The notes under the pieces: model-generated
What the model was told of the DNA's origin: nothing
Database searches by the model: none
Seen by the model: the letters and a program-made list of their open reading frames with translations, nothing else
Shown: positions 43,515 to 52,084 of the stretch, one piece after another
Layout: each line of letters begins with the position of its first letter
Position numbering within the stretch: position 1 is the first letter of the stretch
Made by a program: the position numbers and the translations under genes
Origin: Mycobacterium interjectum
Lineage (GTDB): Bacteria; Actinomycetota; Actinomycetes; Mycobacteriales; Mycobacteriaceae
Direction: 5' to 3'
NCBI GenBank assembly: GCA_002102225.1
Contig: LQPB01000062.1
Coordinates: 1-64,000 of the forward strand
DNA: 64,000 nucleotides

Positions 43515-43967
43515 TCAGAACTTCAGGTGCTGGCTGACGTCGCCGACCTGGTCGACGAACATGGTGCGGCTGTCGAAATGCCAGACGCCGTCGATCCGGT
43601 GGAAGGTGTCCTTGTAGTGCCCGGTCACGATCACCTGGAGCGGCAAATCCGGGGTGGCCTGGGTGACGCAGTAGTAGGAGGTGCTGCGCGCGGTTCCCGC
43701 GGCGTCGTCGATGTGCAGCTGCACGTTGGACGTGTGGTGTTTGGTCTTCGGGGTGCCGTCCTCGTAAATGCGGGTGGCCATCTCGTACATTCCCCGCACC
43801 CGGGCGGCCCCCTCGAACACCGTCTCCGGCGGGCCGTCCTCCACTCCGCAGATGCGGCCGCGCTCGAACAGCCGGGCCACGCCGTCCAGGTCACCGCGGT
43901 CCAGGAGCTCAGCGTAGGTGAAAATCAGGTTGCTGATTTCGGTTGCGCTGTCGCTCACGCCGACCAT
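43515..43967 (-). CDS. SnoaL-like (NTF2-fold) protein
   Basis: A 150-residue NTF2/SnoaL fold: ISNLIFTYAELLDRGDLDGVARLFERG, YCVTQATPDLPLQVIVTGHYKDTFHRIDGVWHFDSRTMFVD. This fold hosts ketosteroid isomerases, polyketide cyclases and dehydratases, so it may act on the substrate of the neighbouring SDR or sulfotransferase. The ATG at 43967 lacks an obvious ribosome binding site; GTG at 43958 is an alternative. First gene of the minus-strand operon and divergent from the SDR at 44020. Confidence 0.82.
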   Translation of the reverse strand: MVGVSDSATEISNLIFTYAELLDRGDLDGVARLFERGRICGVEDGPPETVFEGAARVRGMYEMATRIYEDGTPKTKHHTSNVQLHIDDAAGTARSTSYYCVTQATPDLPLQVIVTGHYKDTFHRIDGVWHFDSRTMFVDQVGDVSQHLKF

Positions 43968-44005
43968 GTTGGCAGACCGGCGCGCATTTACATAGAACCT
44001 CCCAC

Positions 44006-44011
44006 TATTCT
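44006..44011 (+). promoter_or_regulatory. -10 box of a probable leaderless SDR transcript
   Basis: TATTCT lies 8 bases before the GTG at 44020, in the 52-base divergent gap with the SnoaL-like gene. Confidence 0.5.
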
Positions 44012-44019
44012 TGGTCGCC

Positions 44020-44922
44020 GTGACGTCACCGTGGACGCCGGCCCGGCTGGGCGACCTGACCGGCAAACGAGTTGTTGTGACCGGCGCGACCAACGGCGTC
44101 GGCCTCGGCACATCGCGCGCTCTCGCCCGAGCCGGCGCCCACGTCATCCTGGCCGTGCGCAACACCGAACTCGGTGAGCGGCGCGCGGCGGAGATGGGCG
44201 GCTCCACCACCGTGGCCAAGCTCGACCTTGCCGACCTGTCTTCGGTGCGGGCTTTCCCCGACCTGATCGACGGGCAGGTCGACATCCTGATCAACAACGC
44301 CGGCACCCTCACCGATCGCCGCACCGACACCGTGGACGGCTTCGAGATGACGCTGGGCACCAACCTGCTCGGGCCTTTCGCGCTGACCAACCTGTTGTTG
44401 CCCCGGGTGCGTTCGCAGGTCATCAACGTCGGCTCCGACGCCCACCGGCATGCGGCGTTGCACCTCGACGACCTGCACCTGCGCCGGCACAAGTGGACGA
44501 GGCTGGGAGCCTACGGCCAGTCGAAGCTCGCCGTGATGTTGTGGGGGCTCGAACTGGACCGCAGGCTGCGCGCCGCGGGATCGCCGATCGTCACCCACCT
44601 GACCCACCCCGGCTGGGTGGCATCGAACCTGTCGCACCTGTCGGATTCGCCGCTGATGTCGTTGTCGCACAAGGCGGTCAAGATCGTGGCCGACCGGCTG
44701 GCGAACGACATCGACGAGGGCGCCGCGCCCACGCTGTATTGCATCAGCGAACCGGTGCCGCCCGGCAGCTATGTGGGTGTCAGCGGCAGGCTGGGCCTGC
44801 GCGGCGGCCCGGTGCTCATCGGCCGCTCGGTCGGCGCCTGCGACTACGACGCCGCCGCCCGCCTCGTCGCGTTCGCCGAACAGGAGACCGGCACGAAACT
44901 GGAGGTGCCCGGGCATGGGTGA
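44020..44922 (+). CDS. Short-chain dehydrogenase, retinol dehydrogenase-like
   Basis: A 300-residue SDR of the RDH/WWOX-like group. VVVTGATNGVGLGTSRALARAG is the cofactor motif, LINNAG follows strand 4, and YGQSKLAV contains the catalytic Tyr-x3-Lys. The substrate-binding tail is extended, as in enzymes on hydrophobic alcohols. GTG start at 44020 follows a TATTCT box. It overlaps the next SDR gene by 8 bases. Confidence 0.87.
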   Translation: MTSPWTPARLGDLTGKRVVVTGATNGVGLGTSRALARAGAHVILAVRNTELGERRAAEMGGSTTVAKLDLADLSSVRAFPDLIDGQVDILINNAGTLTDRRTDTVDGFEMTLGTNLLGPFALTNLLLPRVRSQVINVGSDAHRHAALHLDDLHLRRHKWTRLGAYGQSKLAVMLWGLELDRRLRAAGSPIVTHLTHPGWVASNLSHLSDSPLMSLSHKAVKIVADRLANDIDEGAAPTLYCISEPVPPGSYVGVSGRLGLRGGPVLIGRSVGACDYDAAARLVAFAEQETGTKLEVPGHG

Positions 44923-45736
44923 ACTCGACAACACGGTCGCCGTCATCACCGGCGCCGCGCGGGGCCAGGGCCGCAGCCACGCCGTCGCCCTCGCCGAACA
45001 GGGCGCCGCCATCGTCGCCGTGGACATCTGCGCCGACATCGACGCGATCCCGTACGCGCTTTCCACCAAAGCCGATCTCGACGAGACCGCGCGGCTGGTC
45101 CAGGACGCGGGCGGCAGGGTCGTCCCGGTGGTCGCCGACGTGCGCGACCTGGCGCAGTTGCAAGCCGGGGTGCGGGCGGCGACCGACGAGCTCGGCGAGA
45201 TCGACATCGTGATCGCCAATGCGGGGGTGGTGGCGATCGGGGACCCCGAGACTCGCTCCGAACCGGTGTTCACCACGATCGTCGACACGAACCTCAAGGG
45301 CGTCTGGCACACGCTGCTGGCGACCGTGCCGTCGATCGTCCGCAAGGGCCGGGGCGGTTCGATCGTTCTGGTCAGCTCGGCGCAGGGCCTGACCGGCCGG
45401 GGCGGTGACGGCAGTGCCGCGATGTTCGCCTACGCCGCCTCCAAGCACGGCGTGGTGGGGCTGATGCGCTCGGCGGCGAACGCCTACGGGCAGCACAACA
45501 TTCGGGTCAACGCGGTGCACCCCAGCGGTGTCGCGACGCCGATGATTCTCAACGACTTCGTGGCGAACCGGATGCTCGAGAATCCCAACCCGGCCGTCTC
45601 ACAGACGCTGCTGCCCGGCGTCCCGCTGGTCGAGGCGCGCGACGTCACCGAAGCGGTGCTGTGGCTCGTCGGCCCGCGGTCGCGCTACGTCACCGGGGTG
45701 TCGATACCGATCGACGCCGGTCACGCCGTGATGTGA
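44915..45736 (+). CDS. Mycofactocin-coupled SDR family oxidoreductase
   Basis: A 273-residue SDR with the features of the mycofactocin-dependent subfamily: VITGAARGQGRSHAVALAEQGAAIVAVDIC near the N terminus, an insert after it (about 42-55), NAGVV, and YAASKHGVVGLMRS with the catalytic Tyr and Lys. Members keep NAD bound tightly and pass electrons to the redox cofactor mycofactocin instead of exchanging NAD. Typical substrates are alcohols such as carveol-like terpenoids. No mft biosynthesis gene is in the window. It ends 12 bases from the convergent rpmB. Confidence 0.88.
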   Translation: MGELDNTVAVITGAARGQGRSHAVALAEQGAAIVAVDICADIDAIPYALSTKADLDETARLVQDAGGRVVPVVADVRDLAQLQAGVRAATDELGEIDIVIANAGVVAIGDPETRSEPVFTTIVDTNLKGVWHTLLATVPSIVRKGRGGSIVLVSSAQGLTGRGGDGSAAMFAYAASKHGVVGLMRSAANAYGQHNIRVNAVHPSGVATPMILNDFVANRMLENPNPAVSQTLLPGVPLVEARDVTEAVLWLVGPRSRYVTGVSIPIDAGHAVM

Positions 45737-45748
45737 AGTGCGGAGCGG

Positions 45749-45943
45749 TTAGCCGCGGACGACCTTGCCGGCCTTGATGCAGGACGTGCAGACGTTCAGG
45801 CGCTGCCTGTTGCCGCCGGGGCGGGCCACGACGTGCACGGTCTGGACATTGGGGTCCCACCGGCGGCTGGTGCGGCGGTGGGAGTGCGACACCGACTTGC
45901 CGAAGCCGGGGCCTTTCCCGCAGATATCGCACACAGCGGCCAT
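45749..45943 (-). CDS. rpmB: 50S ribosomal protein L28 (zinc-binding form)
   Basis: A 64-residue L28. It has two CxxC pairs (CDICGKGPG and CTSCIKAG), so it is the C+ form that binds zinc; mycobacteria often also carry a C- paralogue. Conserved SVSHSHRRTSRRWDPNVQTV follows. ATG start. Divergent from the DAK2-domain gene. Confidence 0.95.
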   Translation of the reverse strand: MAAVCDICGKGPGFGKSVSHSHRRTSRRWDPNVQTVHVVARPGGNRQRLNVCTSCIKAGKVVRG

Positions 45944-46228
45944 GGTTCTAGCTCCTCAAATGTTCTTAGGGTCCGGCAGGTGGCCAGGACGGCCCGGACT
46001 GACTCGGGCCAGCCAAGGATACCGACTGACATGGGCAACCACCAAAACGATCAACACCCGCCCGGCGACGTAGCCCCGGGACTGTCGCCCACCCTGGCTA
46101 GGCTCAATGCGCCGGCGCACTCGGGCAGCAGGTGCGCCGCCACGGCTGGCCGCCGCGCGCGTCGTCGCCGGGCTACGCTGGCGCCCACCGGGGGCCGGCG
46201 CTGGGAGGCTCCGAGGGAGGTGGGTCGC
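45944..46228. other. Gap between rpmB and the DAK2-domain gene
   Basis: 285 bases with no convincing gene. GGCCCG and CGGGCC form a small hairpin near 46000. TAGGCT (46098-46103) and TACGCT (46174-46179) are possible -10 boxes for the downstream gene. The rpmB promoter should lie in the first part on the minus strand. Confidence 0.4.
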
Positions 46229-47908
46229 TTGGGCACGTCAGAGGCGCTGCTGGACGCCGCGACCCTGCGGGACTGGGCGCACACCGCCGTCAGCGACCTG
46301 ATCACCCACATCGACGAGATCAACCGGCTGAACGTGTTCCCGGTCGCCGATTCCGACACCGGCGCCAACATGCTGTTCACCATGCGCTCCGCGTTGGCCG
46401 AGGCCAATGCGGGCGCCGGCGCCGAAGGGCGGACGGGCTGCGTGGCGCGGGTGGCGGCGGCCCTGTCCTCCGGTGCGCTGAACGGGGCCCGTGGCAACTC
46501 CGGGGTGATCCTGTCGCAGATCCTGCGGGGGATCGCCGACGTCAGCGCCGCCGCGGCGGCAGAGGCCGGCGGTGAGCTGCGCCACATGAACGCGGCCGTT
46601 CTCGGGGCGGGCCTGCAGCGCGGCGTCGAGCTGGTCATCGCGTCGATGGGCGGCGACGAGGTGCCCGGGACCATCGTCTCGGTGTTGCGGGCCGCCGCCG
46701 ACGCCGTCGACAAATGCGCCGGCGAGGGGCTGGCCGCGGCGATCACCGCCGCCGGCGACGCCGCGGTGGTCGCCCTGGAAAAGACGCCCGAGCAGCTGGA
46801 CGTCCTCGCGGACGCCGGCGCGGTGGACGCCGGCGGGCGTGGCCTGCTCGTCCTGCTGGACGCGCTGCGTTGCACCATCGGCGGGCAGCCGCCCGCGCGC
46901 GCGGTCTACGAGCTGTCGCCGCGCGCCCCGGAGCCCCACGCCGCCGCTGCGCGCCCGGGACCGCAGTTCGAGGTGATGTACCGGCTGGACGGCTGCGACA
47001 CCGCGGCCGCCAACCTGTTGCGCAATCGGCTCGAGGAGCTCGGGGAATCGGTGGCGCTGGCGCAGGCCGCCGCGGAGGAATCCGCCCGGATCGACAGCTA
47101 CTCCGTGCACGTGCACACCGACGACGCGGGTGCCGCCGTGGAAGCGGGCCTGGCGGCGGGGCGGCTCAGCCGGATCGTCATCTCGGCGTTGAGCTCGGGG
47201 GCGGCCGGGCGGCCGGCGGGCGGCTGGACGCGCGAACGGGCCGTGTTGGCCGTCGTCGACGGCGGCGGCGCCGCCGACCTGTTCTCCGCCGAGGGCGCCT
47301 GCGTGCTACAGCCCGACCCGGCCGCCAACATCAGCGCCCACCAGCTGGTGCGGGCCGTCGTCGACACCGGCGCCGCCCAGGTGATGGTGCTGCCCAACGG
47401 GTACGTGGCCGCCGAGGAGCTGGTGGCCGGCTGCACCGCGGCCATCGGATGGGGGATCGACGTGGTGCCGATCCCGACCGGGTCGATGGTGCAGGGGCTG
47501 GCCGCCCTGGCCGTGCACGAGCCGGAAAGGCAGGCGGTCGACGACGGCTTCACCATGGCCCGCGCCGCCGGCGCGTCCCGGCACGGATCGGTGCGCATCG
47601 CGACCGGGAGCGCGCTGACGTGGGCCGGTCGCTGCCAGCCCGGCGACGGCCTGGGCATCGCCGGCGACGAGGTGCTGATCGTGGCCGCCGACGCGGCCGG
47701 GGCGGCGATCGGACTGCTGGACCTGCTGCTGGCTTCGGGCGGCGACCTGGTGACCGTGTTGATCGGTGCGGGAATCGAGGACGAGGCCGGGGCCACCACC
47801 GTGGGCGACATCCTGCACAAGCACGTCCACGACAATCACCCGGGGACCGAGCTGATGACCTACCGCACCGGCCACCGGGGCGACGTTTTGCTGATCGGGG
47901 TCGAGTAG
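46229..47908 (+). CDS. DAK2 domain fatty-acid kinase-like protein (intact counterpart of Rv2975c/Rv2974c)
   Basis: A 559-residue protein resembling FakA/YloV. The N-terminal DAK L domain (about 1-200) has INRLNVFPVADSDTGANMLFTMRSAL, with the aspartates that bind Mg-ATP, and GARGNSGVILSQILRG. The C-terminal half resembles the FakA region that contacts the fatty-acid carrier FakB. FakA phosphorylates FakB-bound fatty acids; here this is inferred. The TTG at 46229 follows AGGGAGG by 8 bases; GTG at 46220 is too close to it. Two bases separate it from recG. In M. tuberculosis the corresponding sequence is annotated as two shorter genes. Confidence 0.85.
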   Translation: MGTSEALLDAATLRDWAHTAVSDLITHIDEINRLNVFPVADSDTGANMLFTMRSALAEANAGAGAEGRTGCVARVAAALSSGALNGARGNSGVILSQILRGIADVSAAAAAEAGGELRHMNAAVLGAGLQRGVELVIASMGGDEVPGTIVSVLRAAADAVDKCAGEGLAAAITAAGDAAVVALEKTPEQLDVLADAGAVDAGGRGLLVLLDALRCTIGGQPPARAVYELSPRAPEPHAAAARPGPQFEVMYRLDGCDTAAANLLRNRLEELGESVALAQAAAEESARIDSYSVHVHTDDAGAAVEAGLAAGRLSRIVISALSSGAAGRPAGGWTRERAVLAVVDGGGAADLFSAEGACVLQPDPAANISAHQLVRAVVDTGAAQVMVLPNGYVAAEELVAGCTAAIGWGIDVVPIPTGSMVQGLAALAVHEPERQAVDDGFTMARAAGASRHGSVRIATGSALTWAGRCQPGDGLGIAGDEVLIVAADAAGAAIGLLDLLLASGGDLVTVLIGAGIEDEAGATTVGDILHKHVHDNHPGTELMTYRTGHRGDVLLIGVE

Positions 47909-47910
47909 CC

Positions 47911-50130
47911 GTGGCTTCGCTGTCCGACCGGCTGGACTACGTCGTGGGCGGCAAAGTCGTGCCACTCCTGGACGAATTCTTCGGCATCCAAACGGTCGAC
48001 GACCTGCTGCGCCACTACCCCCGCAGCTACACCGAGGGGGCGAGCCGCTGGGGTGCCGACGAGGAGCGGCCCCCGGCCGGTGAGCACATCACCCTCGTCG
48101 ACACGATTGCCGCCACCAAGTCGTTTCCGATGAAGAAGAACCCGAGGAAGATGTGTCACCGCATCACGCTGGGCTCCGGCCGCGGTGCCGTGACCGCCAC
48201 GTTCTTCAACGCGAACTACATCATGAAGGACCTCACCAAGGGCACCAAGGTGATGCTTTCCGGGGAGGTCGGGTTCTTCCGGAACGAGATGCAGCTGACG
48301 CACCCCGCCTTCCTCATCGTCGAGTCGCCCGACGGGAAGAACCGCGGCACCGCATCGCTCAAGAGCATCGCCGATGCCTCAGATGCCACCACCGGCGAGG
48401 AGCTCGCGGACGCATTCCAGCACCATTTCTTCCCGATCTATCCGGCCAGCGCCAAGCTGCAGAGCTGGAACATCTTCGCCACCGTGCGCCAAGTGCTCGA
48501 CGTCCTCGATCCGGTGCCCGACCCGCTGCCCCCGGAGCTGCGTGAGCGGCTGGACCTGATCCCCGAGGACGAGGCGCTGCGCGCGATTCATCTCTCCGAG
48601 GACGAGCGCGAACGGCGAAGGGCCCGTGAGCGATTGACGTTCGACGAGGCCGTCGGCCTGCAATGGGCGCTGGTCGCCCGCCGGCACGGTGAGCTGTCCG
48701 AGTCGGGGCCGTCGGCGCCCGCGCGGCCGGACGGCCTGAAAGCGGAATTGTTGCGGCGGTTGCCCTTCGAGCTGACGGGGGGACAGCGCGAGGTGCTGGA
48801 GGTGCTTTCCGAGGGGTTGGCGGCGACCCGCCCGATGAACCGCCTGCTGCAGGGTGAGGTCGGCTCCGGCAAGACGATCGTCGCGGTACTGGCCATGCTG
48901 CAGATGGTCGACGCCGGCTACCAGTGCGCGTTGCTCGCGCCAACGGAAGTGCTTGCGGCGCAACATCTCCGGTCGATCAACGACGTCCTCGGCGAGTTGG
49001 CGATGGCGGGCCAGCTGGGCGGGGCGGACAACGCGACGCGGGTGGTGCTGCTCACCGGGTCCATGACGGCCGCGCACAAGAAGCACGTCCGCGACGAGGT
49101 CGCCGGCGGTCAGGCCGGCATCGTCATCGGGACTCACGCGCTGCTGCAGGACGCGGTGGACTTCCACAACCTCGGCATGGTGGTGGTCGACGAACAGCAC
49201 CGATTCGGTGTCGAACAGCGGGATCAATTGCGGGCCAAGGCGCGTGCCGGCATCACGCCGCACCTGCTGGTGATGACCGCGACGCCGATACCGCGCACGG
49301 TCGCGCTCACGGTCTACGGCGACCTGGAGACCTCGACACTGCGCGAACTCCCGCGCGGACGCCAGCCGATCGCCACCAACGTCATCTTCATCGCCGACAA
49401 ACCCACCTGGCTCGATCGTGCCTGGCACCGCATCGTCGAGGAGGTCTCCGCCGGCCGCCAGGCGTACGTGGTGGCGCCCCGGATCGACGAGACCGACGAC
49501 ACCGAGAAGCGCGAGGAGGGCCGCCGGCCCTCGGCCACCGCGGTCGGACTCTTCGACCGGTTGCGCTCGCGCGAGCTGGCGGATTTGCGGCTGGCGCTGA
49601 TGCACGGTCGATTGTCGGCCGACGAGAAGGACGCCGCGATGGCGGCGTTTCGCGCGGGTGAGGTCGACGTGCTGGTGTGCACCACGGTCATCGAGGTCGG
49701 AGTCGACGTCCCCAATGCCACGGTCATGCTGGTGATGGACGCCGACCGGTTCGGCATCAGCCAGCTGCACCAGCTGCGTGGGCGGATCGGCCGCGGCCAG
49801 CATCCGAGCCTGTGCCTGCTGGCCAGCTGGGTTCCCCCGGACTCGCCGGCGGGCCGGCGGCTGCGTGCGGTTGCCGAGACCATGGACGGGTTCGCGCTCG
49901 CCGACCTTGACCTCAAGGAGCGTCGCGAAGGAGATGTGCTGGGCCGCAACCAATCCGGCAGGGCGGTCACCCTGCGGCTGCTGTCGCTGGCCGACCACGG
50001 AACGTATATCGAAGCCGCCCGCGACTTCGCGATCCAGGCGTACGAGCGGGACCCGTCGAACGCCGGCTTGGCCTTACTCGCCGCGCGTTTCACCGACACC
50101 GACCGAATCGACTACCTGGACAAGGCATGA
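47911..50130 (+). CDS. recG: ATP-dependent DNA helicase RecG
   Basis: Branch-migrates Holliday junctions and regresses stalled forks. The 739 residues consist of the N-terminal wedge (OB) domain, helicase domain 1 with LLQGEVGSGKTIVAVLAM (Walker A, Lys321) and DEQHRFGVEQR, and domain 2 with TTVIEVGVDVPNATVMLVMDADRFGISQLHQLRGRIGRG and the TRG-like C terminus. GTG start two bases after the DAK2 gene. Stop overlaps the next ATG (ATGA). Confidence 0.97.
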   Translation: MASLSDRLDYVVGGKVVPLLDEFFGIQTVDDLLRHYPRSYTEGASRWGADEERPPAGEHITLVDTIAATKSFPMKKNPRKMCHRITLGSGRGAVTATFFNANYIMKDLTKGTKVMLSGEVGFFRNEMQLTHPAFLIVESPDGKNRGTASLKSIADASDATTGEELADAFQHHFFPIYPASAKLQSWNIFATVRQVLDVLDPVPDPLPPELRERLDLIPEDEALRAIHLSEDERERRRARERLTFDEAVGLQWALVARRHGELSESGPSAPARPDGLKAELLRRLPFELTGGQREVLEVLSEGLAATRPMNRLLQGEVGSGKTIVAVLAMLQMVDAGYQCALLAPTEVLAAQHLRSINDVLGELAMAGQLGGADNATRVVLLTGSMTAAHKKHVRDEVAGGQAGIVIGTHALLQDAVDFHNLGMVVVDEQHRFGVEQRDQLRAKARAGITPHLLVMTATPIPRTVALTVYGDLETSTLRELPRGRQPIATNVIFIADKPTWLDRAWHRIVEEVSAGRQAYVVAPRIDETDDTEKREEGRRPSATAVGLFDRLRSRELADLRLALMHGRLSADEKDAAMAAFRAGEVDVLVCTTVIEVGVDVPNATVMLVMDADRFGISQLHQLRGRIGRGQHPSLCLLASWVPPDSPAGRRLRAVAETMDGFALADLDLKERREGDVLGRNQSGRAVTLRLLSLADHGTYIEAARDFAIQAYERDPSNAGLALLAARFTDTDRIDYLDKA

Positions 50131-50837
50131 GCCGCAAGCTGCTGCTGTGGTTGTCGGCGATCGCGGTGCTCGCGGTGCTGGTGGCCTACCAGACACTGGG
50201 ATCGCAGGCCGCCAAGCGCGCCGAAGTGGCCGCCCGCGCCGACGTGCCCACCGTGCAACCGGGCACGGATGTGCTCGCCGGTGTCGCGGTGCTTGCCGTG
50301 CGGGCCCACCGCTACGACTACCGGCGCCCGGCGTTCGGCGACGCCTGGGACGACGACAACGACGCACCGCTGGGGCGCAACGGGTGCGACACCCGCGACG
50401 ACATCCTCAACCGCGATCTCGTCGACAAGACGTACGTGTCGATCAAGCGCTGCCCGGACGCCGTGGCCACCGGCATCCTGCACGATCCGTACACCAACAC
50501 CACGATCGCGTTCCAGCGCGGCGCCAAAGTCGGCGAGGCGGTGCAGATCGACCACATCGTCCCGCTGGCCTACGCCTGGGACATGGGGGCCTACGACTGG
50601 CCGCCGCCGGAGCGGCTGCGCTTCGCCAACGACCCGGCCAACCTGCTGGCCGTGGAAGGGCAGGCCAACCAGGATAAGGGTGACTCGCCGCCGGCCGAGT
50701 GGATGCCGCCGAACGCCGCGTTCGCGTGCCAGTACGCCATGCAGTTCATCGCCGTACTGCGCGGTTACCAGCTGCCGGTGGACCAGGCCTCGGCGGGGGT
50801 GCTGCGGCGGGCGGCGGCCACCTGCCCGGCGGGCTGA
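50127..50837 (+). CDS. Secreted or membrane-anchored HNH nuclease-like protein (DUF1524, Rv2972c-like)
   Basis: A 236-residue protein with an N-terminal membrane/signal segment (KLLLWLSAIAVLAVLVAYQTLG, about 4-25). The rest is a GmrSD C-terminal/DUF1524-type HNH domain: VQIDHIVPLAYAW (His in the metal site) and NLLAVEGQANQDKGD (Asn and Lys). Three cysteines outside the membrane segment may form a disulfide. Likely an extracytoplasmic nuclease, but activity is inferred. ATG overlaps the recG stop. Confidence 0.83.
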   Translation: MSRKLLLWLSAIAVLAVLVAYQTLGSQAAKRAEVAARADVPTVQPGTDVLAGVAVLAVRAHRYDYRRPAFGDAWDDDNDAPLGRNGCDTRDDILNRDLVDKTYVSIKRCPDAVATGILHDPYTNTTIAFQRGAKVGEAVQIDHIVPLAYAWDMGAYDWPPPERLRFANDPANLLAVEGQANQDKGDSPPAEWMPPNAAFACQYAMQFIAVLRGYQLPVDQASAGVLRRAAATCPAG

Positions 50838-50853
50838 ATCGCCCGAGCGGCGT

Positions 50854-51705
50854 TTACGGGCCCTCGTACGTGTCGGGATCCGGGCGCAGCCGGGTCCCGT
50901 CGTTGAGGCCGTTGATCGCGTCCATGTGCTCGCCGGCCAACTCGAAATCGAAGATGTCCACGTTCGTGGCGATGTGCTCGGCTTTGCTCGAGCGGAAAAT
51001 CACCGAATTGCCCAATTGCACGTTCCACCGAAGCAGAATTTGCGCGGGCGTCTTGCCGTATTCGGCGGCCACCGCGTTCACCGTCGGGTTATCCATCAGC
51101 TTGCCGAGAACCAGCGGCGTGTAGGACTGCGTGACGACGTTGTGCTGCGCGTTCGCTTTGCGCAGATCGGCCTGGTTGAGCAGCGGGTGCAGCTCGACCT
51201 GGTTGACCGCCGGGGTGACGAAGGTCAGGTCGATGACCGTCGAGAGGTGATCCTCGGTGAAGTTGGACACCCCGATCGAGCGGGCGTGGCCTTCCCCGCG
51301 GGACTGGATTATGCCGCCGAACGCGTCGACGTATTTGCCCTGCGCGGGGGCCGGCCAATGTATGAGGTACAGGTCGACGTAGTCGAGGCCGAGTCGCTCC
51401 AGACTGGCGCTGCAGGCCACCGGAGCCTTGGAAAAACCGTGGTCCGCGGTGGCCAGCTTGGTGGTGACGAACAACTCCGCGCGCGGGATGCCGGAGGCCG
51501 CGATCGCGCGGCCGACGCCGGCCTCGTTGCCATAGGCGGCGGCGGTGTCGATGAGCCGGCACCCGATCTCCAGCGCGGCCGCGACGGCGCGCTCGGCTTC
51601 GTCCTCCGAGAGGTCCGCGACGCCCAGCCCGAGCACCGGCATGGTGTTTTCGTCGTTAAGAGCAATCGACGGTATGGCGGCGCCCGACTCGCCAGTCAAT
51701 GTCAT
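50854..51705 (-). CDS. Aldo/keto reductase (Rv2971-like)
   Basis: A 283-residue NADPH-dependent aldo/keto reductase of the AKR5 group. The catalytic tetrad is visible: Asp and Tyr in LIDTAAAYGNE, Lys in VTTKLAT, His in LIHWP. The C-terminal NADPH-binding segment LGNSVIFRSSKAEHIATNVDIFDFEL is complete. Reduces aldehydes such as methylglyoxal in related mycobacterial enzymes. The ATG overlaps the TGA of a decayed second AKR gene directly upstream, which shows the two were once a coupled tandem pair. Confidence 0.93.
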   Translation of the reverse strand: MTLTGESGAAIPSIALNDENTMPVLGLGVADLSEDEAERAVAAALEIGCRLIDTAAAYGNEAGVGRAIAASGIPRAELFVTTKLATADHGFSKAPVACSASLERLGLDYVDLYLIHWPAPAQGKYVDAFGGIIQSRGEGHARSIGVSNFTEDHLSTVIDLTFVTPAVNQVELHPLLNQADLRKANAQHNVVTQSYTPLVLGKLMDNPTVNAVAAEYGKTPAQILLRWNVQLGNSVIFRSSKAEHIATNVDIFDFELAGEHMDAINGLNDGTRLRPDPDTYEGP

Positions 51706-51877
51706 TCACCTACCTGTGAATTGAAGGTTCGTAGCTCCGGACCCGGTCGGGTTCCCTCGCCGAGCTGGAGGTCGACGCATTTCGGTGCTGATCCGAGATC
51801 GAACACGTCGAAGTTGCTCGCAATCCGTGTGGGTTCACCAACTTGGGGACCACGATATTACCCAGCCGGATAAGCGC
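51702..51877 (-). pseudogene. C-terminal remnant of a second aldo/keto reductase gene
   Basis: On the minus strand, 51877 down to 51702 reads ALIRLGNIVVPKLVNPH, then after a one-base frameshift RIASNFDVFDLG and later GTRPGPELRTFNS, ending at a TGA that overlaps the start of the intact AKR gene. These pieces align in order with the C terminus of AKR proteins (LGNSVIFRSSKAEHIATNVDIFDF and GTRLRPDPDTYEG in the neighbour). An in-frame TAG lies immediately before the matching part and no AKR sequence is found further upstream, so about four fifths of the gene is gone. Confidence 0.8.
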
Positions 51878-52084
51878 CTAATCAATACCTTCTCCGAGGC
51901 GCGCCGCGGTCCGCACGCCCTGGCCGGAATGGGGCCTTCCGGTGACGACGTAGAGTTGACCGCGCGGCACGTCGGAATCGGCAATCGCGCCGGCGGGACC
52001 TGGAAGACTCTGCGAGGCAAAAGACGGGTATCCCATTTCCGTCGTTCAGCATGGCCATGAATTTCAGGGGGAGCAGGAGCAGCC
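51878..52084. other. Gap upstream of lipN
   Basis: 207 bases without a supported gene. Presumably contains the scar of the AKR deletion and the lipN promoter; CAGGAG before the lipN ATG is its ribosome binding site. I see no further clear element. Confidence 0.4.

Noticed and set aside
46714..50130. 1138-codon extension of recG
   Set aside because: The first 400 codons are an out-of-frame reading of the DAK2 gene; recG starts at the GTG at 47911.
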